Positions 1 through 7,377 are shown, numbered from the stretch's first letter. The stretch is 10,248 bases of DNA from Pelagophyceae sp. CCMP2097 (GCA_026770575.1 MU657172.1:683506-693753); one strand, 5' to 3'. Translations and numbers: made by a program. Notes: generated by a model not told the origin, from the sequence alone.

Positions 1-95
1 CAAGTTTGTGCCTCCCAGAGGCCGCCTGCGGGGGTGGGCGTGGTCGCTATGGGCCTCCCTGCCCCCCGGGGTGTCCACTACATGATCAGCCTCGA
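1..95. repeat. 95-bp exact direct repeat, copy 1 (may be cut by window edge)
   Basis: Every base of 1-95 is repeated at 7419-7513, and the match stops sharply after CTCGA (T here, G there). The left limit is unknown because the window begins inside it. It is GC-rich and contains short palindromic bits such as CCCCCCGGGG. Read in the plus direction it is open in more than one frame, so it could be a coding relic of a mobile element, but no family is recognised. The perfect identity over 95 bp in otherwise diverged DNA suggests a young duplication or insertion, or gene conversion. Confidence 0.9.
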
Positions 96-716
96 TGCCC
101 ATCACCGCTCCATGCTTTAGATTTGGGGTACGATCCTGACTCTGAGCATAATATTATAGTAAGATTCAGCGACCCATGACACGCATGTGTATGAATCATC
201 ATGTCTTCACAATCATTGGTTCGGGTTCCATTCGGCTGATGAATGTTTTTTTTTTGTCTCAATTGTTCAAAAAATAAAATAAAAAAGTTAGTGAGGCTTT
301 TTTCAAATCCAGATCATTTTCTATTTTTTTTGAATCCTTCAAACATATGTGTTTATATACTAAACATTTCAAACACTCTCATCAGCCACCAACTCTAACC
401 ATCTTAAAAAACAAATAGTTCGACACCCAACATCCGCACCGCTTCGGAGGCGTCGGTCTAATGTGTGGTAATAAGCATTTGTCCGAGTCAACCGCACGTC
501 CAGGATGTCGTCGGCCAATGTAATCGCCCGTTGCGGATTGAAGGTAGGCAGGTTCGTGCCCCGGAGGCAGTACAAATGAAATACCGATTAAATCTAAATA
601 AATTTAAGATTCAAGCCGATGCAGTGGCAAGACTCGGGTTCGAGCCGGGGGGGGTGTCCCGACTTACGATATTTAAAAAAAAAAGTTCTCAGCGACATTC
701 ATGGCCGCGGCCGCGC
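96..716. other. AT-rich intergenic tract without a recognisable gene
   Basis: This stretch contains long T and A runs (about 240-345), AT-rich DNA to about 400, and an A10 run near 674-683. The few short open frames here have no coding bias and no family resemblance. A G8 run lies at 647-654 beside GGTTCGAGCC, which looks like a Pol III B box but has no tRNA fold around it. Nothing else is supported. Confidence 0.6.
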
Positions 717-908
717 GTCATGCGCCGCAAAAACTACGTCGCCAAGCTACATGCAAAGTCGTAAACGCCCTTCGTCCCTCACTTCACTGGCCGCGCCACA
801 TCGTCATGCGCCGCGACGTCGCCAACGCTTCTTAAAAAACCCTGCACCCCTCAAAGTTAAGCCCCGCACCCCTCGAAAAACTGGCCGCACTGCGCCCGTG
901 CGTGATTA

Positions 909-998
909 GGGTCTGTACCGCCCTCCTCGGGATCGAAGCGACGGGGGGTACGGGGGGTCTCCCCCGGCGCCCGGAGGAGAAAAGGGTCTGAACCGCCC
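909..998. repeat. GC foldback flanked by short direct repeats
   Basis: A near-identical 15-mer (GGGTCTGTACCGCCC / GGGTCTGAACCGCCC) opens and closes this segment at 909-923 and 984-998. Between them CTCCTCGGG (923-931) can pair with CCCGGAGGAG (970-979), and an inner GGGGGG-TCT-CCCCC hairpin sits at about 952-965. It abuts the 18-bp array, so it may be part of the same repetitive unit. Its function is unknown. Confidence 0.55.
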
Positions 999-999
999 C

Positions 1000-1265
1000 A
1001 AGCGGCGTAGCCGCCGCAGGCGGCGTAGCCGCAGTAGGCTGCGCAGCGTTGGAGCTTCCGCCTAAGGCGGAGTAGCCGCCTTAGGCGGCGTAGCCGCCGC
1101 ACACGGCGCAGCCGGCTCATGCGGCGTAGCCGCCGCAGGCTACTTAACCACCGCAGGCGGCGCAGCCGCCTCAGGCAGCGTAGCCGCCGCAGGCGGCGTA
1201 GCCGCGCAGGCGGCTTAACCTCCGCAGGCGGCGCAGCCGCCTCAAGCGGCGTAGCCGCGGCGCAG
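1000..1265. repeat. 18-bp tandem array of palindromic units
   Basis: About 14 degenerate copies of the consensus AGGCGGCGTAGCCGCCGC run head to tail. Each unit contains a small perfect hairpin, GGCGGC-GTA-GCCGCC, so the array could form a row of short stem-loops. Compensating-looking changes occur in several units (for example GGCGGC-GCA-GCCGCC), and one unit has lost 3 bp. Because 18 is a multiple of three, the minus strand stays open as an Arg/Leu-rich frame, which I read as a by-product of the period and not a protein. A second, untested view is that it is a coding minisatellite. Confidence 0.85.
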
Positions 1266-1354
1266 AGGACCCGACTCTGAACGAAGGATACAGACAAATC
1301 CCCATTGATATGCCCACGTTAATAATTAAATCATTTTAACTAATCGCTTAATTT

Positions 1355-1428
1355 GCGGCCGACCAGATTCGAACCCGCGACCACCTTCTTCTTCTATGAT
1401 GATTCCAATGAGGCTCCTGCTCGGCCTC
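1355..1428 (-). tRNA. tRNA-like relic, probably pseudogene or tRNA-derived SINE
   Basis: On the minus strand 74 nt can be folded loosely as a tRNA. The ends GAGGCCG and CGGCCGC pair at six of seven positions. A GAGCCTCATTGG stretch resembles the internal A box, and GGTTCGAATC is a perfect B box/T loop. The T stem pairs poorly and I cannot define a convincing anticodon stem or anticodon, so a functional tRNA is unlikely. A SINE head or a decayed tRNA fits better. Confidence 0.3.
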
Positions 1429-1536
1429 TATTCCCAATAGCGATCGTATCAACCGCCAATCGCTGAATCGGTCATGCGCCGCGACGTCGCCAGCGTTTCT
1501 TAAAAGCCCTTCGCCCCTCGAAAAACTGGCTGCACT

Positions 1537-2015
1537 TGTTTACTTTAATCAATCAAACAGTCGGCGCGGAGGGCAGGCGAAGCGCAGGGAGCAGAGAAAC
1601 GGGAGAGTGCCATTACCCCTTGTCGCGGCTGTTTCGAGCGGTAATCAGCAGGTCAGTGAGGCAAAAATAAGGAAGTTATAAAATCCACATGGGGGGTCTG
1701 ATTAAAGCCTCGCCCGAGGGTGGGGCGGTGCGCGTCCGTTGAGCGGTGGCCATTGCCGAAGTGCCCTAAGTCACGGCTGTACCAAATAAGGAAAATCAAC
1801 ATCCAGCAATTCCCAAATTTGAATTTATAGCGATATATGTTGGCCTTCTGCCTCATCGTGTGCGCGCTGACGGGGTCGGTCCAGGGAGCGATGACGAAGG
1901 CACCGTGCGCGCACCGCGTCTCGCCTCCGTGCCGTCGAAAAGATCGGTCCGAGGCGCCCTACATGTCTCTGGAGACCAGCGGCCTTATTTTCAAATCTGT
2001 GGGCGACGGGGAGGG
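1537..2015. other. Intergenic stretch without a supported gene
   Basis: Short open frames occur on both strands, but none has the high third-position GC, splice pattern or family resemblance of the two real loci. No tandem repeat or RNA gene was seen. The 5' regulatory region of the transposase gene would be expected near the right end, but no clear TATA element was found. Confidence 0.5.
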
Positions 2016-2116
2016 TTAAAATGGTCGAATGCCCAGTCTTCTAGGGCGCTGGGAGGTGGCCATGAACCTCCTCGCGCCGCGCGATACTTAGCAGACTGGC
2101 CATTCGGACATTTTAT
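2016..2116. repeat. 101-nt imperfect inverted repeat (hairpin/foldback)
   Basis: The arms 2016-2042 and 2090-2116 are reverse complements at 22 of 27 positions (left arm TTAAAATGGTCGAATGCCC..., right arm ending CATTCGGACATTTTAT). Inside, GGGAGGT at 2050-2056 pairs with ACCTCC, with further GGCGC/GCGCC pairing, and the loop sits around GGCCATGA. The whole would fold as one long hairpin of pre-miRNA or miniature foldback-transposon size. It ends 100 bp before the transposase ATG, so it could also be a subterminal or regulatory structure of that element. Confidence 0.7.
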
Positions 2117-2854
2117 CAAGAGACATTCCATGGGCGTGCGTGCGCCACAAGAAGTCTCTTGAGCGTTTTCCAGCTCAGGCGCGCGCCCGCGGGCCCGGCG
2201 CCCGTGCTCGTCCACATGGCGGCTGCGCGGCAGGGCGTTTGGCTCAGCGTCGACCCCGGCCCGGAATTTTCGGCCGCGTACAAGAACATTTCGTGGGCCG
2301 AGGAGCTCGGCGTGCCTCTCGACGTTTTCCGCGACCTTGCGCTCAAGGCGAAGCTGATCGGCGAGCACGGCAAGGGCGGCTGGGGGCGCCTTACGACAGA
2401 TGCGCTTATCAAGCTAGGCATCACGTTTTATGACACGAAATACGGCGTGAACACCACCACGCACCTGAAGATCGCGTGGGCGTGCGCGGGCGCCGCGCCG
2501 TGCCACACGCCGCTCGACCAGATCGAGGGCAACGTGCGACTGCCCGCGCGCGTGGATGCTCCTCGAGCGCTGCTGCAGGAGGCGGACGTCGGCGGCACGG
2601 CCGGCGGCGACGGCACGGTGCTCGACACGTCCGGCGGCGGCGGCGGCGCGCTGCTCGGCACGGCCGCCGGCGGCGGCACGGGCGGCGGTGGCGGCATGGG
2701 CACGGACAACTGCTGGGAGGACGACTCGGACTCGGACGTCAACTACGACGTCAATAACGACTCGGAGTATGACTTTGCCGCGGCCTCGGAAGAGGACATG
2801 AACGATGCGACCAAGCGAACTCGGGGCGAACGAAAGACCTCTCGGACGGCGGAG

Positions 2855-2923
2855 GTTCGTCATTCTCCATTCTTCGTTACGACTTCTGGATTGAAAGTCA
2901 TGCTGAAAACCATACAATTGTAG
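2855..2923 (+). other. Intron 1 of transposase gene (69 nt)
   Basis: Donor GAG|GTTCGT and acceptor TTGTAG|G join codon GAG to GGT in phase 0. The downstream exon then reads GASVVDLEYDGPLSKTDDSA, with strong third-position GC. The intron itself is AT-richer than its flanks and contains in-frame stop codons, which supports its removal. Confidence 0.8.
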
Positions 2924-3096
2924 GGTGCAAGCGTCGTCGACCTCGAGTACGACGGCCCGCTCAGCAAGACGGACGACTCTGCGCTCTATAACCTCGCGTG
3001 TCGAAAGGAGCGGTACACGGAGGACGGCGCAACCGTGCTCGAGGTCCCCATGTGTCCACGGAACGGCAAAAAGCGCACCTACTTCAGTATGCCGAT

Positions 3097-3143
3097 GTGA
3101 GTCGTCCTGCCGTTTGACCCGTCAAGACTTGGTACATACATAG
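3097..3143 (+). other. Intron 2 of transposase gene (47 nt)
   Basis: A consensus donor GTGAGT follows AT, and the acceptor ACATAG|G precedes TGG. Splicing recreates an ATG (AT|G) and fuses ...TYFSMPM to WSGKQPRRSLTNLGK without a frame break. Unspliced, translation would stop at TGA (3098-3100), at the donor itself. Confidence 0.85.
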
Positions 3144-3816
3144 GTGGTCTGGCAAGCAGCCCAGGCGGTCGCTGACGAACCTCGGCAAGAACGTTTCCGC
3201 GGCTTTAAAGCATGTGACGGACAGCGACTTGGTCTCCGCGCTCGCCGCCGTCGCTCATGTCGAGCCGGACGCGTTTAAGAAGGCCGATGAACACGCGCAC
3301 ATCAAGATATACAAGCGCCTCGACGTGGGCACCGGAGAGCGCCTCTTGTGCGATGCGAACCTCACGTTTAGCCAGTACCGCGCGATTCAGAGCATCCTGC
3401 TCGACTCGCTCGGCGTCGCGCTGCTGCCGAAGGAGAAGGACCTGCGCGACGGCATCAAAATGCGCGCGCTCGAGGTGCCCATCGTCTACGGCGACGCGGG
3501 GATGATGACCAACAAAGGCGTCTTGAAGCCCACGACGTACTGGTTCGTGTCCAGCCTTGCCAAGGTCATCGAGAAGGACATTTCCTCGCTCGGCATCGAC
3601 AGTATCGTCGAGTTTAAGGTCCTGGGCCACTCGCCCATCGACCTTGCGGCGCTGCAAGAGACTGCGAAGTTCGAGGCGCCCGACATTGCGACGCTCAAGA
3701 AGGAGGGCAAGTTATACCAGTACAAGTCGTTTGCCGCGTGGAAAGAAGCGGACGACGCGGCTCCGTCGCCGATGAAGCACCCGCCCAACGATATTTTGGT
3801 CATCAAGTCGCTCGGT

Positions 3817-3822
3817 GATTAG
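3817..3822 (+). other. Nonsense codon next to presumed catalytic Asp of transposase
   Basis: The frame reads ...VIKSLGD, then TAG, then GDDSFKEGATVANRQ, with no frame change before or after. The related motif I remember has Lys at this place (GDKG...SFK), so a single AAG to TAG change would explain it. No plausible intron covers the stop. Natural readthrough is possible but less likely, given the other lesions. Confidence 0.75.
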
Positions 3823-4710
3823 GGCGACGACTCGTTCAAGGAGGGCGCGACCGTCGCGAACCGACAGGCCCCGAACTCGCCGCTCAACTTCAACCTGATC
3901 CTCGAGATGCTGGGCGCGCCCGACAACCACGCGAACCTGACGGTGCTATTCAAGGAGATCAACCCGGACCTGGCGGCGTTGCAGACCTCGATGGTCGTCG
4001 TGTTCGCGTCGGGCGGCACGACGGTGGCCAAGAACATTCCTGGGTCGGCGGTCTTATCGAAGGCCGACATCAAACTCGTCGACTATGGCACCGCACCCCC
4101 GTCCGAGGCCACGGGCAAGCTCGTCGACTGGTCCGCGCCGAACGGCACCTCGAAGCTCGGCATCGTCGTGCAGTCGATCGGCGGTGTGCGGTTGGGCGTC
4201 GGCGTCGGCTGGTTTGGTGACATTGCGGACTCGTCGAGCCTCGAGGCGGGATGGTGCCGTTTCGACGAGCGCGTCGAGATCGTCGACGAGGCCCACAACG
4301 CCATCGCCATGGCGATCAAGGTGTTTAAGTCGGGCGACTACGCGTACCTGGCGGAACTGTGGGGGCACCAAGGCGCGGCCGCGAAGAATCCGTGCATTTG
4401 GTGTCACGCGACGTCAGAGGAAATCAACGCCGGCGCGGCAAGCGGCGCGAACAAGCGCACGGCCGACTCGTTCAAGACCAACTTGACGGCCTTCCAGGCC
4501 GACGACCGGAAGGACGCCGGCAAGCACCACGGCAGCGTGACCAAGTCGGCCCCTGGGAACAACATCCCGCTCAAGCGGACCGTGTCGCTCATCCTGCACT
4601 GCTTCCTCGGCCAGTGGTACCTGTGCTGGGAAGAATTCCTCACGGAGATCCGCGGCAAGCTCGACGGGCTGACGCAAGACCAGGTCGCCCTGCTGACGGC
4701 GCTCGCTGAA

Positions 4711-4730
4711 GCCGAAGCCGAGGCCGGCCG
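4711..4730 (+). other. +1 frameshift in transposase gene
   Basis: Before this point the coding frame is the one of exon 3, ending in an Ala/Glu run (LAEAEAEA). After it, the coding signal continues one base later as ADPDRAAKKVLEARVVCAKT. The surrounding GAGGCCGGCCGACCC is GC-rich and repetitive, consistent with a one-base insertion by slippage. Beyond it the old frame turns into Arg/Gly-rich nonsense down to about 5337. Confidence 0.75.
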
Positions 4731-5368
4731 ACCCGGACCGCGCAGCGAAGAAGGTTTTAGAGGCGCGCGTCGTGTGCGCCAAGACCAACAAGGCCGAGTA
4801 CGAGACCGAGGCGCGGCGCCTTTTTCAGGGCTGCCTTTCGCAGGGTATGGCCATGTCGGCGTGCCAGCCGACGTCGGTGCATTCTCTGCAAATGGAGCGG
4901 GGCGGAGTGTCGCGCGCCTCGCACGACAAGGCCAAGCAGCTGCGGGAGTTCAAGAAGAGCGCCGCGGCCGAGCAGGCCGAGGCCGCCGGCAAGCTGGCGA
5001 CGCTCGACGCCGAGATCGCCGCCAGAACGACCAAGATCACGGCGCTGCGCGCGCAGAAGACGGCCGCGGGCGTCGCAGAAATCGCGGCGGAAGGCGGATT
5101 GGTCAGGGAAGGTGCCGACCGATGCGCCTTCCACTCGGGCGCGTTCGTCGGCGAGCACGCCAAAGCGTGCCTCTACAACGCGAAGCAGCACGGCATATCC
5201 GTCGTAGACGCCATGCCGGACGCTCCCAAGCCGCTCGCGCTCGAGATCGTCAAGAAGCACGTCTGCCTCTTGCGCCGCCTCGCCATCGTGCACGCGCTCG
5301 CGCGCCCGTCGCGCATGCTCGCCTTCGAGGAGGTTGATATGCTCAAGGTCGCGTGCAAGGACTACGGC

Positions 5369-5388
5369 GTCGCGTTCCGTCGCGTTCC
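5369..5388 (+). repeat. 10-bp tandem duplication causing a second frameshift
   Basis: GTCGCGTTCC occurs twice in direct succession. Skipping one copy restores a coding-biased frame that reads ATFVGRGVSLKTHVFETEL and ends at TGA 5475-5477. With both copies present, the frame shifts by one base and becomes Arg-rich. This is a classic replication-slippage lesion in a pseudogene. Confidence 0.85.
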
Positions 5389-5485
5389 GCGCGACGTTTG
5401 TGGGCCGCGGCGTCTCGCTGAAGACGCACGTGTTCGAGACGGAGCTGCCGGCCTTTGCGGCCAAGTGGTTTTGCTGACTTAGAGA

Positions 5486-6053
5486 CTACTCGGACGGCCG
5501 CCCCGAAGGTGTCGCGGCGGCCACGCTGGGCGGCCGGCGTGCGTCGGCGGCGCTCATGGTGCTTCGTGATGCCGGCTGCCACCTTGTTGTCCTGAGCATG
5601 AGGATCGCGTTGCGTCGGCACTCGACGTTTCTCTTTTTGTCTCGGACGCACGCGTACCGCCGCTTAAGTCGCTTCTTCAGCGCGTGGATGGACTCGCCGG
5701 CGTCCTCGCACATGATGCCGCAGCAGTACATCGATGGATGGAGCCTAGACGCCCGGGGGGGGGGGGGGGGCGTTTTTAAGCGGCTTCCAAGATACGATTT
5801 TTTGGCGACATCTTGTGGGACCTGATGCCCGACCAAGCGCACCGCCTGCCCGATCCACCGACGAACGCCTTGCCGCGATGTGGCGTCTTGGGCAGGTGCA
5901 CCACGTAGGCCGGCACCTCGTGCTCACGGTCCTTCGCGTTAACCCATTTTGCCAGGTGGTTCCTCAACCGGGCCGTGTTCCTAGACCGGGCGTGGACGAG
6001 CAGTGGCAAAGGGAGCTCCAAAGATTTCCGTAGAAAGAGAACACCGAATATAC
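5486..6053 (-). pseudogene. Minus-strand transposase C-terminal-like fragment, two exons
   Basis: Exon A (about 6053-5822; left limit uncertain, it could begin after a C10-AG acceptor-like site at 6054-6065) reads ...NTARLRNHLAKWVNAKDREH and continues to CAWSGI with strong third-position GC. A 77-nt intron (5745-5821; donor AG|GTCCCA, acceptor TCTAG|G) joins it in frame to exon B from 5744. Exon B reads YCCGIMCEDAGESIHALKKR followed by a basic RRYACVRDKKR stretch. CEDAGES-H followed by R-rich helices resembles the C-terminal Glu-bearing helix of DDE transposases of the kind on the plus strand. Coding bias is clear on this strand and poor on the plus strand here. After about 5580 the bias moves to another minus frame (HHERRRRTPAAQRGRRDTF), so a further frameshift is possible. 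It is either the inverted C-terminal exon of the neighbouring transposase or a separate transposase relic. Exon A is not recognised. Confidence 0.5.
5745..5821 (-). other. Intron in minus-strand fragment containing a 16-base C/G homopolymer
   Basis: The intron is inferred from an AG|GTCCCA donor and TCTAG|G acceptor, with matching phase (two bases plus one form an Arg codon). It holds a run of 16 C on the minus strand (5755-5770) just before the acceptor, where a polypyrimidine tract would be expected. The run length should be treated cautiously, as homopolymers are error-prone. Confidence 0.5.
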
Positions 6054-6065
6054 CTGGGGGGGGGG

Positions 6066-6795
6066 TCCCAGAGGACTCCCAATCACTTTGAAGGATGTGC
6101 ACGTGGTTCTACGTGGAGTCGATTTCATCGCCATTGACCTTTGCATAATTGACCTATAATTGACCTCAGTCCCACGATGTCGATGGAATGAGGCCTGGAG
6201 GGGCTCTATAGTCGAAATTACTTCATGGGGCCGTCAACACTCGACACGCACATGCGCCCCAACTCTAACGCCGGCGTTGAACCCAGTGGGAGGCGCCTTC
6301 CTCACACCTGGAGTGGTATGTTCAGAGGAAAGTCAGGGAACAAGAAACATTGAGAATGTGTTTACTAAAAAGAGTCTATATTGACCGGCATAAGGGGACG
6401 TTCGGAGCTGGCTGTGGCTCTGGGTTGGAGGTTCGAACACGTTTTATTCTTTTTTTTTTTTATTGCACCGTCCATCTTTTCTTTTCGATCTCAGACCCCC
6501 CGTGGGATTGTCCAGCTGAGCTCCAATGGTGAGTCGAAAACCAGAAGCATAGAACAGCTCCTACGTTCAATCTGTTCAAAGTGCTGTAGCACCGACACGC
6601 CAACTAGCACCATCGCACGCCGCAGGGCACTCCGGCAGACTAAGAACGAAGGGCCAAAGTTATTGGCGGCCATTACCTCAGCAAGGAGACGCCCCGGAAA
6701 ACTGGCGACGCGCGCTCCAAGGCATGGCTAAGGGCCTTCCGGCCTAGAAGCCTGACTTCGTTTCTAGGTTTATTGACATAGACCCTCCGGTGTAG
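6066..6795. other. Intergenic stretch without a supported gene
   Basis: Three ATTGACCT motifs lie at 6133-6140, 6148-6155 and 6159-6166, the last two as an exact 11-bp tandem (ATAATTGACCT twice). A T-rich run near 6448-6461 follows a GGTTCGAACAC sequence at 6430-6440 that resembles a Pol III B box, but no tRNA fold is visible. Open frames here lack coding bias. Confidence 0.5.
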
Positions 6796-6826
6796 AGCCC
6801 CACCCAGGGTGGATTATAAGCAAGCA
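6796..6826. repeat. 31-bp dispersed repeat with TATAAG, copy 1
   Basis: AGCCCCACCCAGGGTGGATT followed by ATAAGCAAGCA matches 10161-10191 at 30 of 31 positions. The segment has an ATTATAAG core resembling a TATA box after a GC-rich block. Flanks of the two copies are unrelated, so the shared unit is short. It could be a core promoter or terminal motif of a mobile element family. Confidence 0.85.
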
Positions 6827-7149
6827 GGTGCTGTTTGTTTTCGTTGAACTTCGACCGGAAACAACATCAGTTATTTGTGCTCATAGCACTGCGATCTGCG
6901 TGCGACCGCCGCGGCACGGAAGCTGTTCGACCTTATACTTGACGTCGCGACGCCGCCATTTCCTCTTGGCACTCTTGGCAATTCAAGCGAGTTAGAGTGT
7001 TACTATGAAAGGACAGGCGGGATCTGCTTGTTTGTTGAAATATCTCAAACTCGGCCTAGCGGCCAAGGGTCTGGGCTTTTTCTGAGTCGGGCTCAGCGGT
7101 TATAAATTATATTCTGACTCGGAAGCTCGGTGCGGCTCTGCGGGGCGGC
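6827..7149. other. Intergenic stretch without a supported gene
   Basis: There is no coding bias, and no RNA gene was seen. A second AT-rich TATA-like patch, GGTTATAAATTATATTC, lies at about 7098-7114, about 35 bp before the 53-bp tandem array. Confidence 0.45.
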
Positions 7150-7297
7150 GACTAGGCGGTCGTCTGTGAGCTTGCGAGCGCCTGCGAGCGCCTACGAACC
7201 ACGACTAGGCGGCCGTATGCGAACCTGCAAGCGCCTGCGGGCGCCTGTAAACTATGACAAGGCGACCGTATGCGAGCCTGCGAACGCCTACGAACAG
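7150..7297. repeat. 53-bp tandem repeat, 2.8 copies
   Basis: Units start at 7150, 7203 and 7256 with GACTAGGCGG, GACTAGGCGG and GACAAGGCGA. Each contains two or three internal GCGAGCGCCT-like sub-repeats (for example GCGAGCGCCTGCGAGCGCCTACGAAC in the first, shown here only in part by position 7175-7199). Because 53 is not a multiple of three, the frame changes in each unit, so a protein-coding role is unlikely. The copies have diverged, so the array is not recent. Confidence 0.85.
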
Positions 7298-7377
7298 GTC
7301 CACCGTCGTCAGCGCCGCGCAGTCGCGCGCGGGCATTTCAATGTGCATTTGTAAGACTGAACTTAAGACATCCGGAT

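Larger units (their letters stand above)
717..1536. repeat. Three-copy degenerate dispersed repeat (about 65-90 bp units)
   Basis: Copies begin at 717, 803 and 1471, each starting GTCATGCGCCGC and running through a CCCTTCG/CCCCTCG-like core to a CTGGCYGCRC-like end. Copies at 803-890 and 1471-1536 share GTCATGCGCCGCGACGTCGC and the segment CTCGAAAAACTGGC; copy 717-793 is more diverged. The 18-bp array and the tRNA-like relic lie between copies two and three, so these may be later insertions or parts of a composite repetitive element. No coding content is evident. Confidence 0.75.
2216..5477 (+). pseudogene. Decayed DDE-type DNA transposase (large, multi-exon; superfamily not identified)
   Basis: Three exons (2216-2854, 2924-3096, 3144 onward) encode about 1,040 residues once the lesions are noted. 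Exon 1 has a compact helical N-terminal part, a Gly-rich linker (residues about 140-162) and an acidic Asp/Glu stretch (about 167-195). Exon 3 carries the likely RNase H-like core: the motif SLGD (D496), then a second Asp in GDYAYL (D669) followed by a CxxC zinc-type pair, CIWC (688-691). A NIPLKRTVSLILHCFLGQW segment follows, then a coiled coil (about 864-920) and HSGAFVGEHA near 934. The order GD-K-G..SFK, then GD-(x)n-C-W-C, then P-L-hydrophobic-LH-L-L resembles large uncharacterised transposase-like proteins known from cnidarians, oomycetes and other eukaryotes; this is from memory. Three lesions kill it: TAG at 3820-3822, a +1 frameshift at 4711-4730, and a 10-bp duplication at 5369-5388. 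The C-terminal acidic helix is missing. The ATG at 2216 was chosen as the first in-frame ATG of the coding-biased frame. Confidence 0.75.

Noticed and set aside
630..660. tRNA or SINE around GGTTCGAGCC
   Set aside because: The B-box-like sequence is alone; no acceptor pairing, A box or anticodon arm could be built.
1000..1265. CRISPR array
   Set aside because: The repeats are directly adjacent 18-mers without unique spacers, in a eukaryotic-looking context.
857..1297. Arg/Leu-rich open frame on the minus strand
   Set aside because: It is produced by the 18-bp period of the palindromic array, which keeps one frame open; no family resemblance and no plausible start context.
1837..2162. Short plus-strand frames before the transposase
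   Set aside because: They lack coding bias, overlap each other in different frames and cross the hairpin.
4726..5337. Arg/Gly-rich continuation of the exon 3 frame
   Set aside because: It is the out-of-frame reading after the +1 frameshift; coding bias and family-like sequence continue one base later.
4757..5464. Long minus-strand open frame opposite the transposase
   Set aside because: It is an antisense shadow of GC-rich codons; the plus strand has the conserved motifs and coiled coil.
5556..5825. Plus-strand frame continuing after the transposase stop
   Set aside because: Third positions are T-rich here, while the minus strand shows strong GC bias and a conserved-looking acidic motif.
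6400..6465. Pol III gene with GGTTCGAACAC and a T-run terminator
   Set aside because: The spacing to any A-box-like sequence is too short and there is no cloverleaf or other recognisable RNA fold.
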